NCBI RefSeq assembly: GCF_024707545.1
Contig: NZ_CP062229.1
Span: 1,302,001-1,366,000 of the forward strand
DNA: 64,000 bases
From: Mesorhizobium onobrychidis
GTDB lineage: Bacteria; Pseudomonadota; Alphaproteobacteria; Rhizobiales; Rhizobiaceae
Direction: 5' to 3'
Part shown: positions 26,133 to 35,587 of the stretch, piece after piece
How the letters are laid out: each line of letters starts with the position of its first letter
Position numbering within the stretch: position 1 is the first letter of the stretch
The notes under the pieces: generated by a model
The model's input: the letters and a program-made list of their open reading frames with translations, nothing else
Told to the model about the DNA's origin: nothing
The model's database searches: none
Translations under genes and position numbers: made by a program

Positions 26133-27386
26133 ATGACCGGATATTTTTCCTCTCCCTTCCCGCGCCGCACGTCGGTCGGTGTCGATGTCGGCGGCGTGAT
26201 GGTCGGCGGGGGTGCCCCTGTCGTCGTCCAGTCGATGACCAACACCGATACCGCCGATGTCGACCAGACAGTCGCTCAAGTTGCGGCGCTGCATCGCGCC
26301 GGCTCCGAGATCGTGCGCATCACCGTCGACCGCGACGAGAGTGCTGCCGCCGTGCCCGCCATCCGCGAGCGGCTCGAACGGCTCGGCATCAACGTGCCGC
26401 TGGTCGGCGATTTCCACTATATCGGCCACAAGCTGCTTGCCGACCATCCGGCTTGCGCCGAGGCGCTGGCCAAATACCGCATCAATCCCGGCAATGTCGG
26501 CTTCAAGGACAAGAAGGACCGGCAGTTCGCGGCGATCGTCGAGATGGCGATCCGGTACGACAAGCCGGTGCGAATCGGCGTCAACTGGGGGTCGCTCGAC
26601 CAGGAGCTTCTGACCCGGCTGATGGACGACAACCAGCGGCAGGGCTTTCCGCTGACCGCGCAGGAAGTAACGCGCGAGGCGATCGTGCAGTCGGCGATCC
26701 TATCGGCCGAAATGGCCGAGGAGATCGGCCTTGGCCGCGAGAAGATCATCCTGTCGGCCAAGGTCAGTGGCGTGCAGGATCTGATCGCGGTCTACACCGA
26801 GCTTGCCACCCGCTCCAACCACGCGCTGCATCTCGGCCTCACCGAGGCCGGCATGGGTTCGAAAGGCATCGTCGCCTCGTCCGCGGCGATGGGCATCCTG
26901 CTCCAGCAAGGCATTGGCGACACGATCCGCATCTCGCTGACACCGGAGCCGAACGGCGACCGCACGCGCGAGGTGCAGGTATCGCAAGAACTCCTGCAGA
27001 CCATGGGGTTCCGGCAGTTCGTGCCGATCGTCGCCGCCTGCCCCGGCTGTGGTCGCACGACCTCTACCGTGTTCCAGGAACTCGCCCAGAATATCCAGGC
27101 GGATCTGCGCAAGAACATGCCGGTGTGGCGTGAAAAATACCCCGGCGTCGAGAACCTCAAGGTCGCGGTGATGGGTTGCATCGTCAACGGTCCGGGTGAA
27201 TCCAAGCATGCCGATATCGGCATTTCGCTGCCCGGTACCGGCGAGACGCCGACGGCGCCGGTGTTCGTCGACGGCAGCAAGGCGGCGACGCTGCGCGGCC
27301 CTTCGATTGCCGCCGACTTCGAAAAAATGGTCGCCGATTATATCGAGCAGCGGTTTGGGCAACCTGGCAAGGCTGCGGCGGAGTAG
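26133..27386 (+). CDS. ispG: 4-hydroxy-3-methylbut-2-enyl-diphosphate synthase
   Basis: IspG (GcpE) is the [4Fe-4S] reductase of the MEP isoprenoid pathway that makes HMBPP. The 417-residue length is normal. The N-terminal barrel shows [13 protein letters not shown] and [14 protein letters not shown]. The C-terminal cluster domain has CPGCGRTT and GCIVNGPGE, supplying the three Cys ligands and the Glu. The ATG follows GGGGCAACC. The lytic transglycosylase gene begins four bases after the stop. Confidence 0.97.
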   Translation: MTGYFSSPFPRRTSVGVDVGGVMVGGGAPVVVQSMTNTDTADVDQTVAQVAALHRAGSEIVRITVDRDESAAAVPAIRERLERLGINVPLVGDFHYIGHKLLADHPACAEALAKYRINPGNVGFKDKKDRQFAAIVEMAIRYDKPVRIGVNWGSLDQELLTRLMDDNQRQGFPLTAQEVTREAIVQSAILSAEMAEEIGLGREKIILSAKVSGVQDLIAVYTELATRSNHALHLGLTEAGMGSKGIVASSAAMGILLQQGIGDTIRISLTPEPNGDRTREVQVSQELLQTMGFRQFVPIVAACPGCGRTTSTVFQELAQNIQADLRKNMPVWREKYPGVENLKVAVMGCIVNGPGESKHADIGISLPGTGETPTAPVFVDGSKAATLRGPSIAADFEKMVADYIEQRFGQPGKAAAE

Positions 27387-27390
27387 GTCG

Positions 27391-28263
27391 ATGCGGCGCT
27401 TCCCCTGGGCGACGCCGATTTTGCTTGGTGGATTGGTTTTGCTTGGTGGGCTGGGCTGGGCGACAGCCGCCCACGCCGATCCGCCGCGCCCCGCTAAGCA
27501 GCGGCTGCTCGACCGTGTTTGCAACTTGATCGAGGCCCATGCGGATCAAAACGGCCTGCCCAAGGATTTCTTTGCCCGGCTGATCTGGAAGGAAAGCCGC
27601 TTCGATCCCAATGCGGTCAGTCCGGTGGGCGCCGAAGGCATAGCCCAGTTCATGCCGGGCACCGCCAAGATACGCGGTCTCGCCAATTCCTTCGATATCG
27701 GGCAGGCCATCCCCGCCTCGGCAAAATATCTCGCCGAAATGAAAACCGGCTTCGGCAATCTGGGCCTGGCGGCCGCCGCCTACAATGCCGGTGAAAGCCG
27801 GGTATCGCGCTGGCTGAGTTCCGGTGGCTTCCTGCCGATGGAGACCGAAAACTACGTTCTGGATATCATGGGCGAGCCGGCCGACAGGTTCACCGACACC
27901 GCCTATGCCGGCACCATCCAGCCGCTCGACAAGAAAGCGAGTTTCGCGGTCGCCTGCCGCAAGCTGCCGGTGATCAAGTCCCAAACCGTGGCCATGGCGT
28001 CGATCAACATCAAGCCGTGGGGCGTGCAGGTGGCCGGCAATTTCCGCCGCGTCGCCGCGCTCAATCAATGGAATGGTGTGAAGCGCCGGTTTCCGGCCTT
28101 GCTTGGCGGGCATAATCCGGTGGTCAGCCGGGTGCGCTCGCCGATCGGCAGGCGCGGCATCTATGCGGTCCGGATCGGCGCCGACTCCAAAGCCAAGGCC
28201 GACAACATCTGCCAGAAACTGCAAAGCGTCGGCGGTGCATGCATTGTGGTGCGGAATCGGTAG
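27391..28263 (+). CDS. Lytic transglycosylase with C-terminal SPOR-like region
   Basis: The 290-residue protein has a signal peptide (about 8-29, AHA-D). An SLT domain follows with the catalytic Glu in WKESRFDP (Glu68), GAEGIAQFMPGTA and AAAYNAGESRV. The last ~75 residues (WGVQVAGNF, then YAVRIGADSKAKADNICQKL) look like a SPOR domain, which binds denuded septal peptidoglycan. It probably cleaves murein in the periplasm, perhaps at division. The start is the ATG four bases after ispG; an open frame extending into ispG is not real. Confidence 0.9.
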   Translation: MRRFPWATPILLGGLVLLGGLGWATAAHADPPRPAKQRLLDRVCNLIEAHADQNGLPKDFFARLIWKESRFDPNAVSPVGAEGIAQFMPGTAKIRGLANSFDIGQAIPASAKYLAEMKTGFGNLGLAAAAYNAGESRVSRWLSSGGFLPMETENYVLDIMGEPADRFTDTAYAGTIQPLDKKASFAVACRKLPVIKSQTVAMASINIKPWGVQVAGNFRRVAALNQWNGVKRRFPALLGGHNPVVSRVRSPIGRRGIYAVRIGADSKAKADNICQKLQSVGGACIVVRNR

Positions 28264-28351
28264 GGGCATCGACTGATTGGCCGCCAACCGCCGAAGCTGT
28301 GCTTTCATTTCACGAATTCTGCTGATCCATGGCTCGAGCTATAGGCCCACG

Positions 28352-29089
28352 ATGACCGACCGTCTCTACAGCGATCCCGATCTCGTCCAGTTCTACGATA
28401 TCGAGAACGAAGGCGGCGTGGACTTCTACTATTGCGTCGGCTTTGCCAAGCATGCGGGCTGCGTTCTCGACCTCGGCTGCGGCACCGGACAATTGGCCGC
28501 CGCGCTCGCCGACCGGCGCAGCGTGACCGGTGTCGATCCGGCGCCGGCGATGCTCGATATCGCCCGCCGCAGAGCCGGCGGGCAGAGGGTCGACTGGGTC
28601 GAGGCCGATGCGCGAAACGTCCGGCTCGGACGACGCTTCGATCTGGTGCTTTTGACCGGGCACGCCTTCCAGGTGTTCCTCACGCCAGAAGATCGAGAGG
28701 CGGTGCTTCGCACGATCGCTGCTCATCTGGCTCCCGATGGGCGCTTCATCTTCGACACGCGAAATCCAGCCGCGGAGGAATGGCTCGAGTGGACGCCGGA
28801 ACGGTCCGAACGGGAACTGAGTCATCCCGGATTGGGCACGGTAAGAGCGTGGAACGATTTCCGGCACGATCCCGCTACCGGTGTCGTCACTTACTCCACC
28901 CATTACCAAATTCCCGACAGCGGACGGGTGCTCAGCGCCGAATCGAAAATCGCCTTCCCGACAAAGGAAAGCCTTGCGCAGATGCTGGACCAGACCGGGC
29001 TGGTCGTCGAAGAATGGCTCGGCAGCTGGCGTGGCGAGCCATACGCTCCGACATCGCCCGAAATCATTCCGATCGGCCGGCTGCGCTAG
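28352..29089 (+). CDS. Class I SAM-dependent methyltransferase
   Basis: The 245-residue protein has the Rossmann methyltransferase core with motif I VLDLGCGTGQLA (about residues 33-44), the acidic VTGVDPAP strand and a later FDLVLLTGHAFQ. It resembles small-molecule or tailoring methyltransferases; the substrate is not evident. I use the ATG at 28352, where the conserved sequence begins. Upstream in-frame ATGs add a leader unlike the family. Confidence 0.85.
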   Translation: MTDRLYSDPDLVQFYDIENEGGVDFYYCVGFAKHAGCVLDLGCGTGQLAAALADRRSVTGVDPAPAMLDIARRRAGGQRVDWVEADARNVRLGRRFDLVLLTGHAFQVFLTPEDREAVLRTIAAHLAPDGRFIFDTRNPAAEEWLEWTPERSERELSHPGLGTVRAWNDFRHDPATGVVTYSTHYQIPDSGRVLSAESKIAFPTKESLAQMLDQTGLVVEEWLGSWRGEPYAPTSPEIIPIGRLR

Positions 29090-29240
29090 CCCGGACGTTG
29101 CTCCTTGAGCGGTTCCTCATCTTTGCCGTGACCGAATGAGCACGCGGACGATCCGAAGGCATAACCGGCCAATTGCGGCGCTGCGCTGGCGACGTACCCA
29201 CCGATGCAGTTCGTGAGCATCGCGAAATGGAATAGATGAC

Positions 29241-30149
29241 ATGGACCGGCAAGAAACGATGGGTGTGTTCCTGTCGGTTGTCGAGGAAGGCGACTTCTCG
29301 GCGGCGGCGCGCCGGCTGCGGATGACCCCCTCGGCCGTCAGCAAAATCGTAGGTCGCCTTGAATCCCGTCTCGGCGTACGCTTGCTGCAACGCTCGACGC
29401 GGCGCATCAGCTTGACGGCGGAAGGCAGCACCTATGCCGACAGCGCTCGCCGTATCCTGAACGACATCAAAGAGGCTGAAATCGCGATTCAACCCGGCGC
29501 AGAGCCGCGCGGCCGGCTGCGCGTCAGTCTTCCGAGCGCCTTCGGCCATCGTTTGATCGTGCCGTTGTTGCCGGCTTTCATCGACCGTTATCCGGCCATT
29601 GAGCTCGAGCTGATGTTTACAGATGCGATTGTTGACCTACTGGCTGAGGAGACGGACGTCGCCGTGCGTGTTGCCGCCCAGAGCGATTCCAGGCTGGTGG
29701 TGCGGCGGCTGGCGCCCAATCACCGTGTCATTTGCGCGTCAGCTCGGTATCTCGAAAAACACGGCACACCGATGACGCCAGGCGACCTTCAACATCATAC
29801 ATGTCTCGGCATCACATCACGCGGCGGCCTCAACATCTGGGAATTCGATGGCCCGGAAGGTCCGCAAAGCATGCGTATCCGCAGCCCAATAGAGGCCAAC
29901 AGCACCGAAGCCCTGCGCCGGCTGGCGCTCGCCGGTGTCGGCATCATCCGCATGTCGGAGATATTGGTCGGGCCGGATATCAGGGTAGGCAGGCTGACCG
30001 CATTGCTCACCGAATACAATCATCATGACGGACCGCCAATCTGCGCTGTTTATCCGCCTGGTCGAATTCTGTCGCCGCGTGTGCGCGTGTTCGTGGATTT
30101 TCTGGCCGAACAGTTCACCAACCCTCCTTGGCTACACGGCGCGCCGTAA
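29241..30149 (+). CDS. LysR family transcriptional regulator
   Basis: The 302-residue protein has a LysR winged helix-turn-helix (MGVFLSVVEEGDFSAAARRL, TPSAVSKIVGRLESRL) and the CrgA-type effector domain, including the typical RGRLRVSLPSAFG linker. No obvious target is divergent: the upstream methyltransferase runs the same way and the downstream gene converges. Its target is therefore unknown. Confidence 0.92.
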   Translation: MDRQETMGVFLSVVEEGDFSAAARRLRMTPSAVSKIVGRLESRLGVRLLQRSTRRISLTAEGSTYADSARRILNDIKEAEIAIQPGAEPRGRLRVSLPSAFGHRLIVPLLPAFIDRYPAIELELMFTDAIVDLLAEETDVAVRVAAQSDSRLVVRRLAPNHRVICASARYLEKHGTPMTPGDLQHHTCLGITSRGGLNIWEFDGPEGPQSMRIRSPIEANSTEALRRLALAGVGIIRMSEILVGPDIRVGRLTALLTEYNHHDGPPICAVYPPGRILSPRVRVFVDFLAEQFTNPPWLHGAP

Positions 30150-30176
30150 GACGTCGGGAGTGCAGTTGGAACAGCG

Positions 30177-31094
30177 TCAGCTGTTGCGGGCCGCCACGAA
30201 TTTCGCTGCCTGCTTCAGAAGCACGGCGTCTTCGCCATAGGGATGAAGCAAGGCGTGGGCCTGGTCGACGAGGCCTTGAAGCTGGTCCCGCGCCCAGTTG
30301 GCGCCGTGCAGTGCCACCAGCGTCGCCTTGCCGGCGGCGGCATCCTTGCCGGTCGCCTTGCCCATCTGGTGCGCATCCGCCGTCAGATCGAGCAGGTCGT
30401 CGGCAAGTTGAAAAGCAAGCCCGATCGCCGAGCCGAACTCCGCCAGTCTTTCACGGTCGGCCGCTGGTGCGCCGGCAAGGATTGCGCCCGCCTCGCAGGC
30501 GAAGCGGATCAACGCGCCGGTCTTCATCGCCTGAAGCCGGATGATGCCGGCTTCGTCCGGCCTGATACGCTCGGCTTCGAGATCGAGCATCTGGCCGCCG
30601 ACCATGCCGCCGGCTCCGGCGGCGCGGGCCAGCGCCAGCACCAGCGCCGCCCGTCGCTCGGCCGGCAGCATCGTCGCTTCGTCGGCAATGATGTCGAAGG
30701 CGAGCGCCAGCAAGGCGTCGCCGGCGAGGATGGCGGTCGCCTCGTCGAAGGCCTTGTGCACGGTCGGCTGGCCGCGGCGCAAATCGTCGTCGTCCATGGC
30801 CGGCAGATCGTCATGGATCAGCGAATAGCAATGCACGCATTCGAGCGCGGCCGCCACGCGCAGCGCCGCCTCGCCGTCGGCGGAAAACAGCGCGGCGCTT
30901 TCCATGACCAGGAAAGGGCGCAGGCGCTTGCCGCCGTTCAGTACGCCGTGGCGCATCGCCTCCATCAGACGCTGCGGCCGCTCGATCTCGCCTGAAAGCG
31001 GGCGGTCGCCGAGCAGCCGCCTGAGCAGCGCCTCGATCGGCCCTGTGCGTGCGACAAGCGCTGCCTCGAACGGTATTTGATCGTCTTTCGTCAT
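30177..31094 (-). CDS. ispA: Polyprenyl synthetase (farnesyl/geranylgeranyl diphosphate synthase)
   Basis: This 305-residue enzyme condenses isopentenyl diphosphate with allylic diphosphates. The first Asp-rich motif DDLPAMDDDD (starting near residue 95) has two extra residues between the Asp pairs, as in bacterial type FPP synthases. The second is DDLLDLT, and GGKRLRP binds IPP. The start is the ATG at 31094 rather than an upstream in-frame one in the divergent gap. The exact chain length is inferred. It is divergent from mtgA. Confidence 0.93.
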   Translation of the reverse strand: MTKDDQIPFEAALVARTGPIEALLRRLLGDRPLSGEIERPQRLMEAMRHGVLNGGKRLRPFLVMESAALFSADGEAALRVAAALECVHCYSLIHDDLPAMDDDDLRRGQPTVHKAFDEATAILAGDALLALAFDIIADEATMLPAERRAALVLALARAAGAGGMVGGQMLDLEAERIRPDEAGIIRLQAMKTGALIRFACEAGAILAGAPAADRERLAEFGSAIGLAFQLADDLLDLTADAHQMGKATGKDAAAGKATLVALHGANWARDQLQGLVDQAHALLHPYGEDAVLLKQAAKFVAARNS

Positions 31095-31223
31095 GCCGGG
31101 GACGGGTAGCCGACACTCAGACGTTGCGCAAGAAGCCAAGCGCCATTATGCCGGGGCAGGGAGCAGCATGGATTGAGCGGCTTGGCGGAACCGATCGTCG
31201 ATCACGAAACCGAAGGGCTGGAC

Positions 31224-31943
31224 ATGGTGAGGCCGAAACGCGGCAACCGCATCGGTCTCAAACGTTGGCCCCGGCACTGGGTCCGGCGCGGTATCACCGT
31301 CGCCGTCGTGCTGGCGCTGATGCCGGTGGTGTTGACCTTTCTGTATCTGCCGCCGTTCGTGCATCCGGTATCGACACTGATGCTGAAGGATCTGGCGACG
31401 TTTTCCGGCTATGACCGGCGCTGGGTCTCGATCGACGATGTGGCGCCGGCGCTTGCGAATTCGGTCATCATGTCGGAGGACGGGCAGTTCTGTTTCCATC
31501 GCGGCATCGACCTTGGCGAGTTGAGGGGCGTCGTCGACGACGCGCTGGCCGGCGAGATGACGCGCGGCGCATCGACCATTACCATGCAGACCGTGAAGAA
31601 CCTTTATCTGTGGTCGCGGCCGCTGGGCTCGGTCCGGAAAGTCGTCGAACTGCCGCTGGCCGTCTATGTCGACATGGTGATGTCGAAACGGCGCATCATG
31701 GAAATCTATCTCAATATCGCCGAATGGGGGCCGGGCATCTATGGCATCGAGGCCGCCGCCCAGCACCATTTCGGGGTTTCGGCAAAACGATTGTCGCGTC
31801 GCCAGGCGGCGCTGCTTGCCGTCACCTTGCCGAACCCGATCGCACGCAACCCGGCGAAGCCCGGACCGGGGCTGAGACGGCTGGCGGCGCTGATCGAGCG
31901 GCGCGCAGGCCGGTCCGGCGCCTATGTCGGCTGTCTGCGTTAG
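31224..31943 (+). CDS. mtgA: Monofunctional biosynthetic peptidoglycan transglycosylase
   Basis: MtgA polymerises lipid II into glycan strands. The 239-residue protein has one N-terminal membrane helix (about 23-46) and a GT51 domain with the catalytic Glu in [13 protein letters not shown]. Further motifs are [15 protein letters not shown] and [20 protein letters not shown]. There is no transpeptidase domain. I choose the ATG at 31224, preceded by GAAGGG; a TTG at 31173 gives a 17-residue longer form. Confidence 0.93.
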   Translation: MVRPKRGNRIGLKRWPRHWVRRGITVAVVLALMPVVLTFLYLPPFVHPVSTLMLKDLATFSGYDRRWVSIDDVAPALANSVIMSEDGQFCFHRGIDLGELRGVVDDALAGEMTRGASTITMQTVKNLYLWSRPLGSVRKVVELPLAVYVDMVMSKRRIMEIYLNIAEWGPGIYGIEAAAQHHFGVSAKRLSRRQAALLAVTLPNPIARNPAKPGPGLRRLAALIERRAGRSGAYVGCLR

Positions 31944-32081
31944 CTTAAAAAAATTTGCGGCAGCGCTGGCCAAAACGGCGCAGGGCGTGTATAGGCACCC
32001 GACTTTCTCAGATTCCGGCCCCTGACGCGGCCCTTTCACGAGGGCAGCCGGGGCATTTTGACCATGTAGCGGAGCATATCC

Positions 32082-32264
32082 ATGGCCGTACCGAAACGAA
32101 AAACCTCTCCGTCGAAGCGCGGCATGCGCCGTTCGGCCGACGCCTTGAAGGCCCCGACCTATGTCGAGGACAAGAATTCCGGCGAGATGCGCCGCCCGCA
32201 CCATATCGACATGAAGACCGGTATGTATCGCGGTCGCCAGGTTCTGGAGCCGAAGGAAAGCTGA
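32082..32264 (+). CDS. rpmF: 50S ribosomal protein L32
   Basis: The 60 residues start [20 protein letters not shown] and match alphaproteobacterial L32 (AVPKxKTSxxRRxxRR pattern). They lack the zinc-binding Cys residues found in some other groups. It is a single gene, followed by a strong terminator. Confidence 0.96.
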   Translation: MAVPKRKTSPSKRGMRRSADALKAPTYVEDKNSGEMRRPHHIDMKTGMYRGRQVLEPKES

Positions 32265-32293
32265 GAACGCTTTCGACGGTTTTGTGACTCCCG

Positions 32294-32320
32294 AAGACCG
32301 GCCATTGCGCCGGTCTTTTT
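32294..32320 (+). terminator. Rho-independent terminator of rpmF
   Basis: A perfect 9-base stem (AAGACCGGC and GCCGGTCTT) with a 6-base loop runs into five T residues. It lies 30 bases after the rpmF stop. Confidence 0.85.
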
Positions 32321-32507
32321 GCATTTGGCTCAGATGATCGCCCACCGAACCATTTCAGGCAGCCCAGCAGCCGTATCGGATGGCAGCCGGGCCGGCTGGC
32401 ACTGTTATTTCGCACGGTCTTTGTCCGTGTTCGCGGTCACGTACGAAATTTCTTGACGGCGAACGCCGAGCGCATACTAGAGAAGGCTGTCCAACCGGAG
32501 CCGCCTG

Positions 32508-32909
32508 ATGTTCGGTGCCATCCCGCTGCTGATCGTGCCCTTCGTCCTCTATAATCTCGGGCTTCTGGGAATATTCGGCGGCGGCGACGACCCCTGGGCA
32601 AGCGAAATGTTCTCGATCCGCATGATGTCGGGCGGGGTGTTCTCGATGACGCTCGGCGATCTGATCGTGCTGATCGGGCTGATCCTCTTTTTCATCGAAA
32701 TCGTGAAATCGACGCGCACGTCAAACGCTTCGGTCATGGACCACCTGTTGTCGACCTTCGTCTTCGTGGCGTTCCTGGTCGAGTTCCTGCTGGTGAAGGG
32801 TGCGGCGCACTCGGTCTTCTTCACGCTGATGGTCATCGCACTGGTCGACGTCCTGGCCGGTTTCTCGGTGTCGATGCGGGCGGCCACTCGTGACATAAAC
32901 GTGAACTAG
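32508..32909 (+). CDS. Conserved membrane protein of unknown function
   Basis: The 133-residue protein has four hydrophobic segments (about 5-24, 47-65, 80-95, 102-122), a short acidic loop with DDPWASEMF and a basic KSTRTS loop. It looks like a small four-helix inner-membrane protein. I do not recognise a named family. It stands alone after rpmF. Confidence 0.75.
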   Translation: MFGAIPLLIVPFVLYNLGLLGIFGGGDDPWASEMFSIRMMSGGVFSMTLGDLIVLIGLILFFIEIVKSTRTSNASVMDHLLSTFVFVAFLVEFLLVKGAAHSVFFTLMVIALVDVLAGFSVSMRAATRDINVN

Positions 32910-32983
32910 AGGCCCGGCCTGAGCCCGGATCGGCGGTGAAGCCAGCCGTCTTGATGCCTGCGGTGGCGGCTGCGTTGAATCAG

Positions 32984-33031
32984 CGCGTGATCTTTTCCGG
33001 AAACCGATTCCGGTTTCCAGCGTCATGCGCA
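32984..33031. repeat. REP-like palindrome, copy 3
   Basis: GCGCGTGATC...GCGTCATGCGC ends flank an inner TTCCGGAAACCG and CGGTTTCCAG stem with ATTC at its centre. It lies between two convergent small genes. Confidence 0.7.
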
Positions 33032-33042
33032 AGGAACCAGCT

Positions 33043-33273
33043 CTATTTTTTCTTGGCGCGCGGCTTCTTTGCCGGAGCAGCCGGCGCATTGGCGAGATCT
33101 TCCGCTTCCTTGGCGAGGCGCAGCGCCCTCAGTTTGCTGGTCTTTATCTGGCGGGCGTCGCTCTCGGCGACATATTCCGCCATCGCCTTCTGACGAACCG
33201 TGGCTGCCTCTTCCTGCTTCTTGAAACGCAAATCGGCCCGCGCGCGAGCAGTATCCTTAGAGTTCTCAACCAA
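33043..33273 (-). CDS. Small charged helical protein of unknown function
   Basis: The 76-residue protein is almost all charged helix (ARADLRFKKQEEAATVRQKA, then AEYVAESDARQIKTSKLRAL) with a Lys/Pro/Ala tail ending KKPRAKKK that could contact nucleic acid. I recall similar short proteins in rhizobia but cannot name a function. It converges with the membrane protein gene and overlaps nothing. Confidence 0.7.
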   Translation of the reverse strand: MVENSKDTARARADLRFKKQEEAATVRQKAMAEYVAESDARQIKTSKLRALRLAKEAEDLANAPAAPAKKPRAKKK

Positions 33274-33353
33274 GGGCTTTTTCCAATCCCGTAAATTATA
33301 GCTTTCAATCTCTTTAATAGCAGAGCCGGTCTGCGATGGGGAAAATAAGTTGG

Positions 33354-33881
33354 TCAGGCGTCAGGATCGCACCCGGCGCCCGGCGCCTTTCGGGCGACAA
33401 CCGCCTCGTATCCAGCCTGCAAACTCGCACGCACGGTGGCATCCGGCGGCGTATCGGAAGGCGTGCCCAGATGTTCATGGCGCAGTTCGTCCATGAACTT
33501 TTCCCACATCGGCGGGCCGCCCTTTTCCAGAAGCTCGGAGCGGATCGAGAGTTCCTCGCTGACCGGCAGCCAGACGCGACCCCAGGCGCCGAGATGCGCC
33601 AGGATCGGCACCAGCGTTATCGCCATTTCGGTCAGGCTGTAGATCGCCTTCTGCTTGTGAGTGGGATCGTCGGCCCTGGTCAGCATGCCGAGCTCCATCA
33701 GCCGCTTCAGCCGATCGGCGAGGATGTTGGAAGCGATGCGTTCCAGCGATCCGTTGAGCAGGTCGCGAAAGTGGCGTTTGCCGCCGAAAATCATGTCGCG
33801 AAGAATGATCAGGCTCCACCGGTCGCCAAACACTTCAAGCGACAGGTTGATCGGGCACCCAGACCGGCGATCGATGCTCAT
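33354..33881 (-). CDS. HxlR family transcriptional regulator
   Basis: The 175-residue protein carries an HxlR winged helix domain (GCPINLSLEVFGDRWSLIILRDMIFGGKRHFRDLL through RLMELGMLTR). The early Cys (GCPI) is typical and often acts as a redox or electrophile sensor. It is divergent from the alpha/beta hydrolase gene, with a perfect palindrome at 33937-33957 in between. Confidence 0.9.
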   Translation of the reverse strand: MSIDRRSGCPINLSLEVFGDRWSLIILRDMIFGGKRHFRDLLNGSLERIASNILADRLKRLMELGMLTRADDPTHKQKAIYSLTEMAITLVPILAHLGAWGRVWLPVSEELSIRSELLEKGGPPMWEKFMDELRHEHLGTPSDTPPDATVRASLQAGYEAVVARKAPGAGCDPDA

Positions 33882-33936
33882 GCGATTCTCCGAAAGAAAC
33901 CGGTTGCATTATCATATCAGTTTTATTATCGTGCAA

Positions 33937-33957
33937 CTGATTGCAAAATGCAATCAG
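33937..33957. promoter_or_regulatory. Candidate HxlR operator
   Basis: A perfect palindrome, CTGATTGCA and TGCAATCAG around AAA, sits between the HxlR and hydrolase genes. A further GGTTGCATTATCATATCAG at 33902-33920 resembles a degenerate second copy. Position suggests control of both divergent genes. Confidence 0.55.
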
Positions 33958-33980
33958 TTTATAGAGAGGAGACTGCGATC

Positions 33981-34862
33981 ATGATGAAGGCTGCGGAACC
34001 CGAAATCGCGTCCCAGACATTTGGCGACCCCGCGCACCCATCGGTGCTGCTGATCATGGGCGCCATGGCTTCTATGCTCTGGTGGCCGGAGGCGTTCTGC
34101 CGGACACTGGCCGGCAAGGGCCTGTTCGTGATCCGCTATGACAATCGCGATACCGGCCGTTCGATCAAATATGCGGCGGGCGAGCCGCCGTACAAATTCG
34201 ACGACATGGCGGACGACGCCATCCGCGTTCTCGACGGCCATGGCGTCGCGAAAGCTCATGTGGTCGGCATGTCGATGGGCGGCATGATCGCGCAGCTTGT
34301 GGCGCTGAAATATCCATCGCGGGTCGCCTCGCTTACGGCGATCAGCACTTCTCCTGTAGGAATCGACACGTCGCATCTGCCTGGCACGACCGAGGCCTAT
34401 ACGAAGCATTCGGCCGAAGGCGCGAAGGTCGACTGGTCTGACCGAGCCCAGGTGGTCGACTTCATCGTCAAGGACGCGCATGCGATCGCAGGCACCGCGC
34501 ATCCCTTCGACGAGAAGCGAACGAGGGCTTTCGTCGAACAGGACTACGACCGGTCCGGCGGTTTTCTAAGCGCGACCAATCATTTCATGCTCAAGGGCGG
34601 GGAGGACTGGAAGGGGCGGCTGGGTCAAATGACGGCGCCGCTCCTCGTTATCCACGGCACCGAGGATCCGATCTTTCCGGTCGAGCATGGCGCCGCTCTG
34701 GCCGAAGCAGTTGCCGGCGCGAGGCTTGTCCGCATTGAAGGCGGCGGCCACGAACTCCATCCCGACGATTGGGCCGCAATCGTTGATGCCATCGTCGCCC
34801 ATAGCCAAGCCCAGATAAGCGCGGAGCCGGACCTTGACACACCATCGGCAATAGTTAAGTAA
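33981..34862 (+). CDS. Alpha/beta-fold hydrolase
   Basis: The 293-residue protein is an alpha/beta hydrolase: oxyanion region LLIMGAMASMLWW, nucleophile GMSMGG, an acid in HGTEDPIFP and the catalytic His in EGGGHELHPDDW. It resembles esterases and aclacinomycin methylesterase-like enzymes that include FVIRYDNRDTGRS. The start ATG follows AGAGGAG. A longer open frame runs upstream through the HxlR gene on the other strand and is not real. Regulation by the divergent HxlR protein is likely. Confidence 0.9.
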   Translation: MMKAAEPEIASQTFGDPAHPSVLLIMGAMASMLWWPEAFCRTLAGKGLFVIRYDNRDTGRSIKYAAGEPPYKFDDMADDAIRVLDGHGVAKAHVVGMSMGGMIAQLVALKYPSRVASLTAISTSPVGIDTSHLPGTTEAYTKHSAEGAKVDWSDRAQVVDFIVKDAHAIAGTAHPFDEKRTRAFVEQDYDRSGGFLSATNHFMLKGGEDWKGRLGQMTAPLLVIHGTEDPIFPVEHGAALAEAVAGARLVRIEGGGHELHPDDWAAIVDAIVAHSQAQISAEPDLDTPSAIVK

Positions 34863-34925
34863 TCGCTTCAGTGTTGAGCTCTGTAAACCATGCAGCGGCG
34901 AACCACCAAAGGAACGAGCAAAACA

Positions 34926-35582
34926 ATGTCCTTGACGATGCATCTCCATCCGCTGGCCTCCTTCTGCTGGAAGCCGCTGATCGCGCTCTATGAGAACGGC
35001 ACGCCGTTCACGTCGGTCGTCGTCGATCTCGGCAATGAACAGTCGCGCGCGGCTTTCCTGAAATTGTCGCCGGCGGGCAAGATGCCGGTGCTGCGCGATG
35101 AAGCGCTGGACCGGACGGTGCCGGAATCGACGATCGTCATCGAATATCTCAACGCGTATTATCCCGGACCGGTCGAGCTGATCCCTGCCGATATCGATCT
35201 CGCCCGCCAGACCCGCCTCGCCGACCGCTTCTATGACTTTTACGTGCAGCACCCGATGCAGAAGATCGTCGGCGACCGCCTGCGGCCGGAAGGCAAGACC
35301 GATCCGTTCGGCGTCGAGGAGGCGCGCGCCCAGCTGCGCAGCGCCTACGCCATCATCGAACAGGACATGCAGTCGAGGACATGGGCGATGGGCGAGGCCT
35401 TCACGATGGCCGATTGCGCCGCCGCCCCGGCATTGTTCTATGCCAACAAGGTCGAGCCGTTCGGCGACAAATATCCGGCGGTGAGACGCTACCACGACCG
35501 GTTGCTGCAACGCCCGTCTGTCGCCCGCGTGATCGAGGAAGCGCAGCCCTATTTCAAGCTCTTCCCCTACAACAACGGCTAA
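34926..35582 (+). CDS. Glutathione S-transferase family protein
   Basis: The 218-residue protein has the GST layout: a thioredoxin-like N-terminal domain starting LHPLASFCWKPL, with Ser/Cys near the glutathione site. KMPVLRDE (cis-Pro) and the PESTIVIEYL segment that binds the gamma-glutamyl group follow. Then comes the helical C-terminal domain (FTMADCAAAPALFYAN). It likely conjugates or reduces electrophiles with glutathione. It lies six bases before an ArsR-type gene, so they may be co-transcribed. Confidence 0.88.
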   Translation: MSLTMHLHPLASFCWKPLIALYENGTPFTSVVVDLGNEQSRAAFLKLSPAGKMPVLRDEALDRTVPESTIVIEYLNAYYPGPVELIPADIDLARQTRLADRFYDFYVQHPMQKIVGDRLRPEGKTDPFGVEEARAQLRSAYAIIEQDMQSRTWAMGEAFTMADCAAAPALFYANKVEPFGDKYPAVRRYHDRLLQRPSVARVIEEAQPYFKLFPYNNG

Positions 35583-35587
35583 GCCCG

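Noticed and set aside
33336..33980. N-terminal extension of the alpha/beta hydrolase through the HxlR gene
   Set aside because: The extension is antisense to a clear regulator and crosses the divergent promoter. The conserved hydrolase begins at 33981 after AGAGGAG.
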